Source of the DNA: Bacteroidota bacterium
GTDB lineage: Bacteria; Bacteroidota; Bacteroidia; Flavobacteriales; Flavobacteriaceae
DNA: 13,882 nt
Direction of reading: 5' to 3'
Assembly (NCBI GenBank): GCA_023457535.1
Contig: JAEWLN010000050.1
Location: 1 to 13,882, forward strand
The translations under genes were made by a program, and so were the position numbers. The notes beneath the pieces are model-generated. The model did not search any database, had not been told where the DNA came from, and worked only from the letters and a program-made list of their open reading frames with translations. The first letter of the stretch is position 1; the number at the start of each line of letters is the position of its first letter. Of the stretch, positions 1 through 7,620 are shown piece by piece.

Positions 1-242
1 ACTTTAATAAGCTGTTTCCGGACGTGGAATTTACCCCTGAGTTCAGTTGGACCGGAACTTTTGGCGCGACCAAGGACGGGCTGCCTTATATTGGCCCGTA
101 CAAGAAGTTGCCCAACGGATATTTCGCTCTGGGATTTGGCGGCAACGGAATTACTTTCAGCGTTACGGCCGCCCTGATTTTGCGCGATCTGATCCTTGGA
201 AAAGACAATGCCGATGCGTCCATTTTTGCGTTCGATCGCTAG
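1..242 (+). CDS. FAD-dependent oxidoreductase (DAO-type), C-terminal fragment
   Basis: Only the last 79 or so codons are in the window; the reading frame is already open at base 3, so the gene starts upstream. The visible part has the closing signature of the D-amino-acid-oxidase-like FAD family: a TKDGLPYIGP stretch followed by GYFALGFGGNGITFS, the segment that closes over the flavin, and then a final helix (AALILRDLILG). Members oxidise amines or amino acids using FAD, but the substrate pocket is not visible, so no substrate can be assigned. It ends with TAG. No terminator is obvious in the 120 bases before the next plus-strand gene, so read-through is possible. A GTG at 24 could be called as a start, but the frame continues upstream with coherent sequence (FNKLFPD), so the gene is truncated by the window edge. 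Confidence 0.85.
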   Translation, partial: FNKLFPDVEFTPEFSWTGTFGATKDGLPYIGPYKKLPNGYFALGFGGNGITFSVTAALILRDLILGKDNADASIFAFDR

Positions 243-272
243 GGAAGTCCTTAAAAATCAGCGGCTCTGAAA

Positions 273-304
273 ATTCTGTAACATTTCGGGAATATTCTGT
301 AACA
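273..304. repeat. 11-bp direct repeat ATTCTGTAACA, 21-bp phasing
   Basis: Two exact copies of ATTCTGTAACA lie at 273-283 and 294-304, start to start 21 bp, which is two helical turns. They sit 59-90 bases upstream of the DUF4142 start. This geometry is typical of paired protein sites on one face of the DNA. The inner TGTAACA also resembles the AAC-containing -35 elements of ECF sigma factors. What binds is unknown; the repeat itself is directly visible. Confidence 0.5.
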
Positions 305-332
305 AAATGCCTTGACCAAATCGGCAACTTTG
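298..332 (+). promoter_or_regulatory. candidate promoter of the DUF4142 gene
   Basis: CAACTTTG at 325-332 matches seven of eight positions of the Bacteroidota -7 consensus TAnnTTTG and lies 30 bases before the start codon at 363. No TTTG -33 element is present at the usual distance; instead the second TGTAACA copy (298-304) ends 20 bases upstream, where a -33 box would be expected. This suggests either an activator-dependent promoter or an alternative sigma factor. Weak assignment. Confidence 0.3.
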
Positions 333-362
333 TTAAACCAATAATCAAAAACCAAAATTGCT

Positions 363-956
363 ATGAAAAAGCCATTATTTAAAATGTTGCTTCTGGGGCT
401 GACGGTTGGGGGAATGTTCTTTACATCGTGTAAGCAGGAACCTAAACCGGAGGACTCAAAGGAAGTCGCCGAAGAACAAAACGAGGCCAAATTTGACGAC
501 ACCAATGAAGCCAAGGAAGACGATTCAGACTATCTGGTTGCAGCCGCTGAAAAAGACCTCGAAGAAATCGAAACCGGAAAATTGGCCGCCTCGAAAGGAA
601 CCGATCCTGAAATCAAGAAATTCGGTCAAATGATGGTGGATGACCATACCAAGGCGTCGACTACGACCAAGTCGCTGGCCCAGCGCAAGAACATTACTTT
701 GCCGATGGCGCTCACAGAAAAAGGCAAGGAGCATTACGATGATCTCAACGACGAGAAATCAGGAAAGGATTTCGACAAGAAATATGCAGACATGATGGTC
801 GATGGACACGAAGATGCGATCAGCAAAATGAAAGATGCGTCGGAGAAAGCCAGCGATCCTGAAATCAGGGCGTGGGCCGGAAATATGGTACCAACATTAG
901 AAGCCCATTTGGGACATGCGAAAGCGCTTCAGGAGAAAATTAACAATAAAAAATAA
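363..956 (+). CDS. DUF4142 family lipoprotein
   Basis: The protein has 197 residues. The N-terminus is a lipoprotein signal: basic start (MKKPLFK), hydrophobic core, and a Cys at residue 23 in FFTSC, so it is probably exported and lipid-anchored. Residues 25-55 are a highly acidic low-complexity linker. From about 56 to 192 it is a helical DUF4142 domain with two related halves: DPEIKKFGQMMVDDH near 81-95 and DPEIRAWAGNMV near 165-176, plus the paired motifs MMVDDH (90-95) and MMVDGH (144-149). DUF4142 has a ferritin-like four-helix fold; the function is not established, although members are often found with general stress genes. The start is chosen because it opens the signal peptide. It is followed after 6 bases by a small membrane-protein gene, which implies co-transcription. 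The family is confident, the role is not. Confidence 0.88.
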   Translation: MKKPLFKMLLLGLTVGGMFFTSCKQEPKPEDSKEVAEEQNEAKFDDTNEAKEDDSDYLVAAAEKDLEEIETGKLAASKGTDPEIKKFGQMMVDDHTKASTTTKSLAQRKNITLPMALTEKGKEHYDDLNDEKSGKDFDKKYADMMVDGHEDAISKMKDASEKASDPEIRAWAGNMVPTLEAHLGHAKALQEKINNKK

Positions 957-962
957 GAAATC

Positions 963-1121
963 ATGGGAAATTTGTTATACACTATCGCAGTTATTTTAGT
1001 TATTATCTGGGCCATCGGATTCCTGGGCGGTTATGCCACCGGTAATTTGATTCACATCCTGCTCGTCATCGCAATCATTGCAGTAATTCTCAGAATCATC
1101 CAGGGCAGAAAGCCGCTGTAA
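963..1121 (+). CDS. small two-helix membrane protein, lmo0937/DUF5670-like
   Basis: This is a 52-residue protein starting ATG at 963 and ending TAA at 1119-1121. It has two hydrophobic segments (about residues 4-21 and 30-46) joined by a short glycine-rich turn (GGYATGN), and a basic C-terminus ending GRKPL. The pattern of a TIAVILVIIW-like first helix, then HILLVIAIIAVILRIIQGRK, is characteristic of the lmo0937 family of tiny membrane proteins, whose function is unknown and which often occur beside stress-response genes. It begins 6 bases after the DUF4142 stop and is followed by a strong terminator, so the two form a two-gene unit. Orientation in the membrane is inferred: the basic tail should remain cytoplasmic, giving a hairpin. 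Confidence 0.85.
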   Translation: MGNLLYTIAVILVIIWAIGFLGGYATGNLIHILLVIAIIAVILRIIQGRKPL

Positions 1122-1229
1122 GATTTCAAAATAATGTTTGTTTGGTTCGCAATATCTGTCAACTTTATTCACCGACTGATTCAAATATGGGGTTATAATT
1201 GTTAGAAGTCAGAATAAAAAGATATTGCA

Positions 1230-1264
1230 AAAGACGGCCGCTACTCGAACAGGCGGCCGTTTTT
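1230..1264 (+). terminator. rho-independent terminator, probably bidirectional
   Basis: ACGGCCGC (1234-1241) and GCGGCCGT (1253-1260) form a perfect 8-bp GC-rich stem with an 11-base loop, extended by an A run on the left pairing with a T run on the right (1261-1264). On the plus strand it is followed by TTTTATTTT, ending the DUF4142/membrane-protein unit. Read on the minus strand the stem is followed by TCTTTT, so it can also end the converging gene at 1299-1823. Confidence 0.85.
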
Positions 1265-1298
1265 ATTTTACAGCGTTTATGGACTGACAACCGACTTT

Positions 1299-1823
1299 CT
1301 ATTTCGATTTTTCCCCCACAAAATAATCCGTCTGCGATTTGAACAGCACATTGAATGTGGTCAGGCTTCCGTAAATACGCGTAATGTACTGCTGTAGCTC
1401 CACTTTCTCATTTTCGCCAAGTTGGCTCGCGTTGATTTTTTGTTCCATCACCCGCAGCCTGTCGCGGGTCATGATGATTTTGTTGAAGAACGTATCGATC
1501 GGTACTTCCTTGCCTTGTACACCGGCTTGTCCGGGTTCCATTATCAATTTTCCGCCTTTCCATTTGTCTGCGATCGGGACTACTTCAGTGACATCGGACC
1601 AGCGTTTAAGGATTTTGGTCAGACTTTTTTCTACATCGTAAAAGCTGATGGTGTCGACTTCATTTTCAGCAGCGTCGATAACTTCAAAAGTATCGTCGAG
1701 CGGAATGGTTTCCAGTCCGTTGTCAATAAAGGTGATCCAATAGTCTTTCGAGGAAACATTTGTAACGACGCCTTTGCCGAATTGAGGATGTTGGATGCGC
1801 GAGCCAATGCCGAGTAATTTCAT
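1299..1823 (-). CDS. conserved protein of unknown function with Tudor/CarD-like N-terminus
   Basis: The protein has 174 residues with no signal peptide or membrane segment, so it is probably cytoplasmic. Residues 1-50 contain GIGSRIQHPQFGKGVV followed by alternating beta strands (DYWITFID, LETIPL). This glycine-rich strand pattern is like the small Tudor-like barrels at the C-terminus of UvrD/PcrA helicases and in CarD-type proteins, which contact RNA polymerase or nucleic acid. Residues 60-174 are mixed, with a lysine-rich amphipathic helix (VEKSLTKILKRW), a loop (GGKLIMEPGQAG), and long helices to the C-terminus. I recognise it as the kind of protein annotated hypothetical in flavobacteria. 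The start is the first in-frame ATG with a plausible promoter upstream. RNA-polymerase or nucleic-acid association is only an inference from the N-terminal pattern. Confidence 0.8.
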   Translation of the reverse strand: MKLLGIGSRIQHPQFGKGVVTNVSSKDYWITFIDNGLETIPLDDTFEVIDAAENEVDTISFYDVEKSLTKILKRWSDVTEVVPIADKWKGGKLIMEPGQAGVQGKEVPIDTFFNKIIMTRDRLRVMEQKINASQLGENEKVELQQYITRIYGSLTTFNVLFKSQTDYFVGEKSK

Positions 1824-1844
1824 AAAGTTGGTTTTTATTGGCCA

Positions 1845-1875
1845 CTAAATTAAAAATCTCTGTCGCAATGTCCAA
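1845..1875 (-). promoter_or_regulatory. candidate promoter of the 174-residue protein gene
   Basis: Read on the minus strand, TTG (1875-1873) is followed after 20 bases by TAATTTAG (1852-1845), which matches seven of eight positions of TAnnTTTG. The predicted transcription start would be about 15 bases upstream of the ATG at 1823. Spacing fits Bacteroidota promoters, but such A/T-rich matches occur by chance. Confidence 0.35.
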
Positions 1876-1929
1876 GCGCCGACGTAATTTCCCGGCTTTG
1901 TTTGCCACGGTTTTGCAATGCAACGCCTT

Positions 1930-1965
1930 TAAATAAAAACCGCAACGTTACAAACGCTGCGGCTT
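1930..1965 (-). terminator. rho-independent terminator of the fad operon
   Basis: On the minus strand CCGCAGCG (1962-1955) pairs with CGTTGCGG (1947-1940), one G-U pair, across a 7-base loop, and is followed by TTTTTATTT. It lies 25 to 60 bases after the fadE stop codon and ends the marR-fadN-fadA-fadE transcript. Confidence 0.85.
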
Positions 1966-1990
1966 TCCCAATTTAAACTTAACTAAATAT

Positions 1991-3790
1991 TTAAAAACAA
2001 TATTGGTTTTCAGCCACCAGTTTGGTGGTGATGGTTTCGCGCAACGCGATGATGTTGGGCATGTTGGCGTATTTGGTAAATCGGCGCAATCCCATAAGCA
2101 TCATGCGCTGCTCGTCGCCGTCGGCAAATGAAATGATGCTTTCCTTGCCTTTTTGGGATATGATGTCCACGGCTTTGTACAGATATAATTTTGCGATTGC
2201 GATTTGTTCTTTTGCCGATTCCTCGCCAACCGATTTCGCCAGTTTTTCCGTGCGCAGCAACGTGGATTCTGCCATGTATATCTCGATCAGCATGTCGGCT
2301 GCGGCCATGAGCAATTGCTGGTGTCCGTCGAGTTCGGGACCGTATTTTTGTACCGCCGAGCCCGCAACCATCAAAAATGCTTTTTTGAGTTTTCCGATCA
2401 TTTCCTTTTCCTCAGCGAACAATTCGGAATAATCCGGCGTGTTGAAATCCGGGATGCCCATGAGCTCTTCCTGGACTTTCATCGCAGGTCCGAGCAGATC
2501 CACGTGGCCTTTCATCGCTTTTTTGATCAACATTCCCACCGAAAGCATGCGGTTGATTTCATTGGTTCCTTCGTAAATTCTCGAAATCCGGGCATCGCGC
2601 CAGGCGCTTTCCATGGGTGTATCTTCTGAGAAGCCCATTCCGCCCAGGACCTGGATGCCTTCGTCGGCGCAGGTCTGTACATCTTCCGATACGGCTACTT
2701 TGAGAATCGAACACTCGATGGCATATTCCTCAACGCCTTTGAGTTCGGCCTCCTGATGCGACGCACCGGCTGCTTCACGCGATTTGATCCGGTTTTCGAT
2801 GTCTTTGGCCGCTCTGTACGTTGCGCTTTCGCCCGCATAACAGCTTGTCGCCATTTCGGCAAGTTTGTAGCGTATGGCCCCAAAATTGGCGATCGGCGTA
2901 TTGAATTGCTGGCGTTCGTTGGCGTAATTGATCGCATGCGAGGTCACACGGCGCTGTGCGTCAAGACAAGCAGCGGCCAGTTTGATACGGCCTACATTGA
3001 GCGCATTCATCGCAATCTTGAAGCCGTTGCCGCGTTCGGAGAGCATGTTTTCTACCGGAACTTTGGTCTCGTTAAAGAAAACCTGTCGGGTAGAGGAGGC
3101 GCGGATGCCGAGTTTGTGCTCCTCTTCGTTCATCGAAATACCATTTGAAGGGTCATTCTCGACAATAAATCCTGTGATGTTCTTGTCATCGCCGATACGG
3201 GCAAAAACAATGAACAAAGAACAGAATCCGGCGTTTGAGATCCACATTTTCTGGCCGGTAATCAGATAGTGCGTACCGTCGTCAGAAAGCACCGCTTTGG
3301 TCTTTCCTGAATTGGCGTCCGACCCGGCTCCCGGTTCGGTCAGGCAGTACGCGCCAAACCATTCGCCCGAGGCAAGTTTAGGAACATATTTTTGCTTTTG
3401 CGCCTCAGTTCCATATAACGTTATGGGCATCGTCCCGATCCCGGTATGTGCGCCAAATGCGGTCGAGAATGACCCGGTCGCGCCTGAAATGTAGTCGCAA
3501 ACCAATACGGTATCGACGAATCCCATGCCCATCCCGCCGTAATTTTCGGGAACGGCAACGCTCAAAAAGCCCATCTCGCCGGCTTTGCGCATGGATTCTT
3601 CTGTAAAATCGAAATCTTTTTTCTCGAATCGGTCCTTGTTGGGCCAGATCTCCTTATCGACAAATTCCTTGACGGAATCGCGCATCATGATTTGTTCTTC
3701 GGAGAAATCTTCCGGGGTGAAGATGTCTTCACATTGGGTTTGTTTGACGAGGAATTGCCCGCCGCGGGTAAGGTCTTTTTCGGTGGTCAT
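1991..3790 (-). CDS. fadE: acyl-CoA dehydrogenase (FadE, long VLCAD-like form)
   Basis: A 599-residue cytoplasmic flavoenzyme catalysing the first step of beta-oxidation: alpha,beta-dehydrogenation of acyl-CoA to trans-2-enoyl-CoA, passing electrons to electron-transfer flavoprotein. Domain order: helical N-terminal domain (about 30-145), beta domain with the family signature CLTEPGAGSD (149-158) and MWISNAGF (182-189), and helical C-terminal domain with the catalytic base in IYEGTNEI, Glu407. Beyond about residue 430 there is a helical extension of some 170 residues, as in VLCAD-like enzymes; usual short forms are about 380 residues. Length matches Bacillus FadE (about 594). It is the last gene of the operon, 180 bases after fadA and just before a terminator. 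ETF genes are not in the window. Chain-length preference is inferred from the long form, not shown. Confidence 0.95.
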   Translation of the reverse strand: MTTEKDLTRGGQFLVKQTQCEDIFTPEDFSEEQIMMRDSVKEFVDKEIWPNKDRFEKKDFDFTEESMRKAGEMGFLSVAVPENYGGMGMGFVDTVLVCDYISGATGSFSTAFGAHTGIGTMPITLYGTEAQKQKYVPKLASGEWFGAYCLTEPGAGSDANSGKTKAVLSDDGTHYLITGQKMWISNAGFCSLFIVFARIGDDKNITGFIVENDPSNGISMNEEEHKLGIRASSTRQVFFNETKVPVENMLSERGNGFKIAMNALNVGRIKLAAACLDAQRRVTSHAINYANERQQFNTPIANFGAIRYKLAEMATSCYAGESATYRAAKDIENRIKSREAAGASHQEAELKGVEEYAIECSILKVAVSEDVQTCADEGIQVLGGMGFSEDTPMESAWRDARISRIYEGTNEINRMLSVGMLIKKAMKGHVDLLGPAMKVQEELMGIPDFNTPDYSELFAEEKEMIGKLKKAFLMVAGSAVQKYGPELDGHQQLLMAAADMLIEIYMAESTLLRTEKLAKSVGEESAKEQIAIAKLYLYKAVDIISQKGKESIISFADGDEQRMMLMGLRRFTKYANMPNIIALRETITTKLVAENQYCF

Positions 3791-3970
3791 TATTTTTTAT
3801 TTTAAATTTTGAATGCTAATTTCAGATTATTATTTGCGTTTGGCCGGGATCGGCGCTCCATGAGAAAGCAGGGTCCCGGAAGCAACCAGGTTCGGTCCCC
3901 GACTGCTGAGTGCCAGGTAATCACCAAGTCGTCTTCATTGATTCCGTGCCGTTTTCACGCCATTTAAAAT
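3791..3970 (-). other. 180-base fadA-fadE spacer with hairpin potential
   Basis: No coding potential is convincing here: all minus-strand frames are interrupted or lack starts. The central part is notably GC-rich for a spacer. CCGGGA (3844-3849) and TCCCGG (3874-3879) can form a 6-bp stem with a 24-base loop, and GGTCCC occurs twice (3872-3877 and 3894-3899). There is no T run on the minus strand after the stem, so it is not an intrinsic terminator; it may be a processing or stability element in the fad mRNA. The last 50 bases before fadE are A/T-rich. Confidence 0.35.
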
Positions 3971-5152
3971 CTACAACAACTCATAAATCCCTGCGCAACC
4001 CTGGCCGGTACCCACACACATGGTCACCATGCCGTATTTGTTGTCTCTTCGTTTCATTTCGTCGAACAATTGCACCGACAATTTTGTGCCCGTACAGCCC
4101 AGCGGGTGGCCTAATGCGATTGCGCCGCCATTTACATTGACGATTTCCGGGTCCAGGCCCAGTTCGCGGATCACAGCCAGCGACTGCGATGCAAAAGCTT
4201 CGTTGAGTTCGATCAGTTCGATCTGGTTGAGGTTCATGCCGGCTTGTTTGAGTGCCTTCGGGATCGCTTTGATCGGCCCGATTCCCATAATGCGCGGTTC
4301 AACACCGGCAGAGGCGAAATTGACCAGACGCGCTATAGGTGTCAGATTCAATTCCCTGACCAATTCCTCGCTCATGACCATCACGAACGCCGCACCATCG
4401 CTCATTTGCGACGAGTTTCCGGCCGTTACGCTACCGTCTGCCGCAAACACCGGTTTGAGCTTGCCGAGCGCTTCGATATTCGTATCGGCGCGCGGACCCT
4501 CATCTTTACTGACCGTATAGGACTTGGTTTCCTTTTTGCCCGATTCGTTGATGAACGTCTGCTCAACCGATATCGGAACGATCTGGTTGGCGAACTTGCC
4601 TTCGGCCTGCGCTTTCAACGCCTTGAGATGCGATTGCAACGCAAACTGGTCCTGGTCTTCGCGCGAAACGTTGAATTCCCGGGCTACGGCTTCGGCGGTG
4701 AGTCCCATTCCCCAATAGTAATCTTCATGTCCAGCCTTGGCCACCTGGTAATCGGGGACGGGTTTGTAGCCGCCCATCGGGATATAACTCATGCTTTCTG
4801 CGCCGCCCGCGATGATGCAATCGGCCATTCCCGCCTGAATCTTTGCCGTTGCCATCCCAATGGTTTCCAGTCCCGATGCGCAATAACGATTGACCGTTAC
4901 ACCGGGCACATCGACCACGTTGAGCCCCATCAGGGAAATAAGCCGGCCCACATTGAGCCCTTGTTCGGCCTCCGGCATGGCGTTGCCCACCATGACATCA
5001 TCGATGCGTTTTTTGTCGAAATCGGGCAGTTCGGCCATCATGTATTGAATGGTCTCTGCGGCGAGTTCATCCGGCCGTTTGAACCGGAATACACCTTTTG
5101 GCGCCTTGCCTACTGCGGTCCGGTATGCTTTGACTATATATGCTGTTTTCAT
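3971..5152 (-). CDS. fadA: acetyl-CoA C-acyltransferase (3-ketoacyl-CoA thiolase, FadA)
   Basis: A 393-residue cytoplasmic thiolase that cleaves 3-ketoacyl-CoA with free CoA to acetyl-CoA and a shortened acyl-CoA, the last step of the beta-oxidation cycle. The catalytic residues are visible: nucleophile Cys91 in VNRYCASGLETI, the NEAF motif at 317-320, His349 in GGAIALGHPLGCTG, and the second Cys379 in TMCVGTGQGCAGI near the C-terminus. Length is normal for degradative thiolases. The start ATG opens directly with the family's N-terminal strand (MKTAYIVKAYRTAVGK). It lies 77 bases downstream of fadN and 180 bases upstream of fadE. A biosynthetic acetoacetyl-CoA thiolase is the alternative, but the operon context and sequence style favour the fatty-acid role. 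Confidence 0.95.
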   Translation of the reverse strand: MKTAYIVKAYRTAVGKAPKGVFRFKRPDELAAETIQYMMAELPDFDKKRIDDVMVGNAMPEAEQGLNVGRLISLMGLNVVDVPGVTVNRYCASGLETIGMATAKIQAGMADCIIAGGAESMSYIPMGGYKPVPDYQVAKAGHEDYYWGMGLTAEAVAREFNVSREDQDQFALQSHLKALKAQAEGKFANQIVPISVEQTFINESGKKETKSYTVSKDEGPRADTNIEALGKLKPVFAADGSVTAGNSSQMSDGAAFVMVMSEELVRELNLTPIARLVNFASAGVEPRIMGIGPIKAIPKALKQAGMNLNQIELIELNEAFASQSLAVIRELGLDPEIVNVNGGAIALGHPLGCTGTKLSVQLFDEMKRRDNKYGMVTMCVGTGQGCAGIYELL

Positions 5153-5229
5153 TTTGTTTTCGATTTTAAATTCTGAATTTAAATGTTCCGGCGTTGGATT
5201 GTTTAAAAATCAACATTTGCCACTTAAAA

Positions 5230-7620
5230 TCAATTGCGTAATGGTTTGCCTTTGGTTAACATGAATTGGATGCGTTCCAACGTTTTGCGTTCGGTACAAA
5301 GCGATAAAAAGGCTTCGCGCTCGAGGTCGAGCAGGTATTGTTCGGATACCAATGTTGATTCGGATAAATCGCCCCCGGCCATCACATAAGCGAGTTTGTT
5401 GGCGATTTTTTTGTCGTGGTCCGATATGAACTGCCCGGCGGTCATCTGGTCCGTTCCAACGTAAAACATGCCGAGTGCCTGTTTGCCGAGCACTTTGATG
5501 TCTTTGCGGCGGATGGGTTGAGTGTAACCGGCCTGGGCCAGCAGCAGTGCATGCTTTTTGGCTTCGGCGATCTGGCGGTCGCGGTTCACGACGATGACGT
5601 CCTTGCCGTGCTGCAACACACCTGTGTCGAACGCTTCATACCCCGATGTCGATACTTTGGCCATCGCAACGGCGAGGAAATATTCCTGCAAAATATTGAG
5701 CTCTACGTCATTTTTGTGGAATTGGTCCGATGCGCGCAGGGTCATTTCCTTAGATCCGCCGCCGCCGGGAATCACCCCGACGCCAAATTCGACCAACCCC
5801 ATGTAAGTTTCTGCTGCCGCCACAACTTTGTCGGCATGCATGCTCATTTCGCATCCACCGCCCAGTGTCATGCCGTGCGGCGCGACCACAACCGGAATGG
5901 AGGAATAACGGCAGCGCATCATGGTGTCCTGGAACATTTTGATGGCCATGTTCAGTTCGTCGTATTCCTGTTCTACGGCCATCATGAAGATCATGCCGAT
6001 GTTGGCCCCTACAGAGAAATTCGCGCCCTGGTTGCCAATCACAAGACCGTTGTATTCTTTTTCCGCCAGGTCGATCGCTTTGTTGATTCCGGCCAGCACA
6101 TCGCCGCCAATGGTATTCATTTTGGACTGGAATTCGAGGTTCAGGATGCCATCGCCCAAGTGGGTAATGACCGACCCTGAATTGCTCCAGACTTTTTTAT
6201 TTTCGCGGATGTTGTTCAGAATAATGAACGCATCCTGTCCCGGAATTTTCTTTTGCGATTTGGTAGCGATGTCATAATAATAGGTCGCGCCATCGTTGAC
6301 CGTATAAAATGTCTTGTTCCCCGAGGCAAGCATTTCGTCCACCCATGGTGCATGTTGCAAACCCTCGGCCCTGAGCAGTTCGATGCCTTTTTCGACCCCA
6401 ATGGCATCCCAAATTTCGAACGGCCCGTTTTCCCAGCCAAACCCGGCCTTCATCGCATCGTCGATCTTATAGAAATCGTCCGTGATTTCAGGTACGCGGT
6501 TCGAAACGTAGGCGAACATCGCGCCAAAACTCTTGCGGTAAAATTGGCCCGCTTTGTCTTTGCCGCCAATCAAAACCTTGAAACGGTCGACCGGTTTGTC
6601 GATGGTTTTGGTAAGTTCGAGTGTCGCGAAAGACGCTTTTTTATTCGGTCGGTATTCCAGCGTATTCAAATCCAAAGACAAAATATCTTTGTCGACTTTT
6701 TTATAGAAACCTTGTCCGGTTTTGGAGCCGAGCCATTTATTTTCGAGCATTTTGGCCACGAAGTCGGGTAGTTTAAATAAATCGTGTGCCTCATCGGCCG
6801 GAACACCCTGGTATAATCCGTTGGCCACGTGAACGAGCGTATCAAGCCCGACGACATCGACCGTACGGAATGTTGCCGATTTAGGCCGCCCGATGACCGG
6901 ACCGGTGAGCTTGTCGACTTCCTCGATCGTCAGATCCATTTCTTTTACCAGATGGAACAAGCTCTGGATGCCGAAAATGCCGATGCGGTTGCCGATAAAC
7001 GCCGGGGTGTCCTTTGCCACGACAGACGTTTTTCCCAGGAATTGCTCGCCGTAATTGTTCAGAAACCCGAGCACTTCGGCAGATGTTTTCGGGCCCGGGA
7101 TGATTTCAAACAGTTTCAGGTAGCGCGCAGGATTGAAAAAGTGCGTGCCGCAAAAATGGCGCTCAAAATCCTCGCTGCGGCCTTCGCTCATGAAGTGGAT
7201 CGGGATGCCGGATGTATTCGAGGTGACAAGTGTGCCGGGTTTACGGAATTTTTCGATTTGCTCAAACACCTGTTTTTTGATGTCGAGCCGTTCGACGACC
7301 ACTTCGATGATCCAATCCGCGCCGGCGATCTTTGGCATGTCGTCGGTGGTGTTCCCCACAGTGATGTGCGCGGCGAATTTCGGGTGGTAAATGGGAGAAG
7401 GTTTCGATTTGAGCGCGTGGGCCAAATGGTCGTTTGCAATGCGGTTGCGCACGGCTTTGCTTTCGAGCGTCAGCCCTTTCCTGGCTTCGGCTTCAGTGAG
7501 CTCGCCGGGGACGATGTCGAGCAGTAAAACTTCCACGCCAATGTTGGCAAAATGGCACGCGATGCCCGAGCCCATAATGCCCGAGCCGATGACGGCTACT
7601 TTTTTAATGGTTCTTTTCAT
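5230..7620 (-). CDS. fadN: 3-hydroxyacyl-CoA dehydrogenase / enoyl-CoA hydratase fusion (FadN-type)
   Basis: A 796-residue bifunctional enzyme: hydration of trans-2-enoyl-CoA, then NAD-dependent oxidation of the L-3-hydroxyacyl-CoA. The dehydrogenase comes first: NAD-binding GSGIMGSG (12-19), and the catalytic pair His160 (GTHFFNP) and Glu172 (LKLFEII). Its C-terminal helical domains run to about 430. The crotonase domain follows (about 480-680), with the oxyanion region NFSVGANIG (534-542) and both catalytic acids, Glu591 in LGGGCEM and Glu611 in GLVEFG. This order is the reverse of E. coli FadB and the same as Bacillus FadN (about 789 residues). The ATG at 7620 is chosen because it immediately precedes the Rossmann strand (KKVAVIG); the frame is open 51 codons further upstream, but that part lies inside marR and is not protein-like. 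It overlaps the end of marR by 17 bases, implying coupled translation. Confidence 0.93.
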   Translation of the reverse strand: MKRTIKKVAVIGSGIMGSGIACHFANIGVEVLLLDIVPGELTEAEARKGLTLESKAVRNRIANDHLAHALKSKPSPIYHPKFAAHITVGNTTDDMPKIAGADWIIEVVVERLDIKKQVFEQIEKFRKPGTLVTSNTSGIPIHFMSEGRSEDFERHFCGTHFFNPARYLKLFEIIPGPKTSAEVLGFLNNYGEQFLGKTSVVAKDTPAFIGNRIGIFGIQSLFHLVKEMDLTIEEVDKLTGPVIGRPKSATFRTVDVVGLDTLVHVANGLYQGVPADEAHDLFKLPDFVAKMLENKWLGSKTGQGFYKKVDKDILSLDLNTLEYRPNKKASFATLELTKTIDKPVDRFKVLIGGKDKAGQFYRKSFGAMFAYVSNRVPEITDDFYKIDDAMKAGFGWENGPFEIWDAIGVEKGIELLRAEGLQHAPWVDEMLASGNKTFYTVNDGATYYYDIATKSQKKIPGQDAFIILNNIRENKKVWSNSGSVITHLGDGILNLEFQSKMNTIGGDVLAGINKAIDLAEKEYNGLVIGNQGANFSVGANIGMIFMMAVEQEYDELNMAIKMFQDTMMRCRYSSIPVVVAPHGMTLGGGCEMSMHADKVVAAAETYMGLVEFGVGVIPGGGGSKEMTLRASDQFHKNDVELNILQEYFLAVAMAKVSTSGYEAFDTGVLQHGKDVIVVNRDRQIAEAKKHALLLAQAGYTQPIRRKDIKVLGKQALGMFYVGTDQMTAGQFISDHDKKIANKLAYVMAGGDLSESTLVSEQYLLDLEREAFLSLCTERKTLERIQFMLTKGKPLRN

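Noticed and set aside
1134..1205. A 23-codon hydrophobic open frame after the small membrane-protein gene
   Set aside because: Too short to judge, no family resemblance, and it lies in the stretch leading to the terminator.
3841..3935. A GGTTCGGTCCC segment resembling a tRNA T-arm in the fadA-fadE spacer
   Set aside because: The flanking bases do not pair as a T stem, and no acceptor, D or anticodon arm can be formed around it.
4244..5176. A 310-codon plus-strand open frame opposite the thiolase gene
   Set aside because: It lies entirely antisense to fadA, which has all thiolase catalytic motifs in the minus frame. The translated antisense product is rich in His, Arg and Phe with no domain pattern, as expected for a frame shadowing GC-ending codons.
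5834..5843. GCATGCATGC inside fadN, resembling the core of the marR palindrome
   Set aside because: It encodes conserved crotonase-domain residues (MHAD) and lacks the flanking TTA/TAA arms, so it is probably a coding coincidence.
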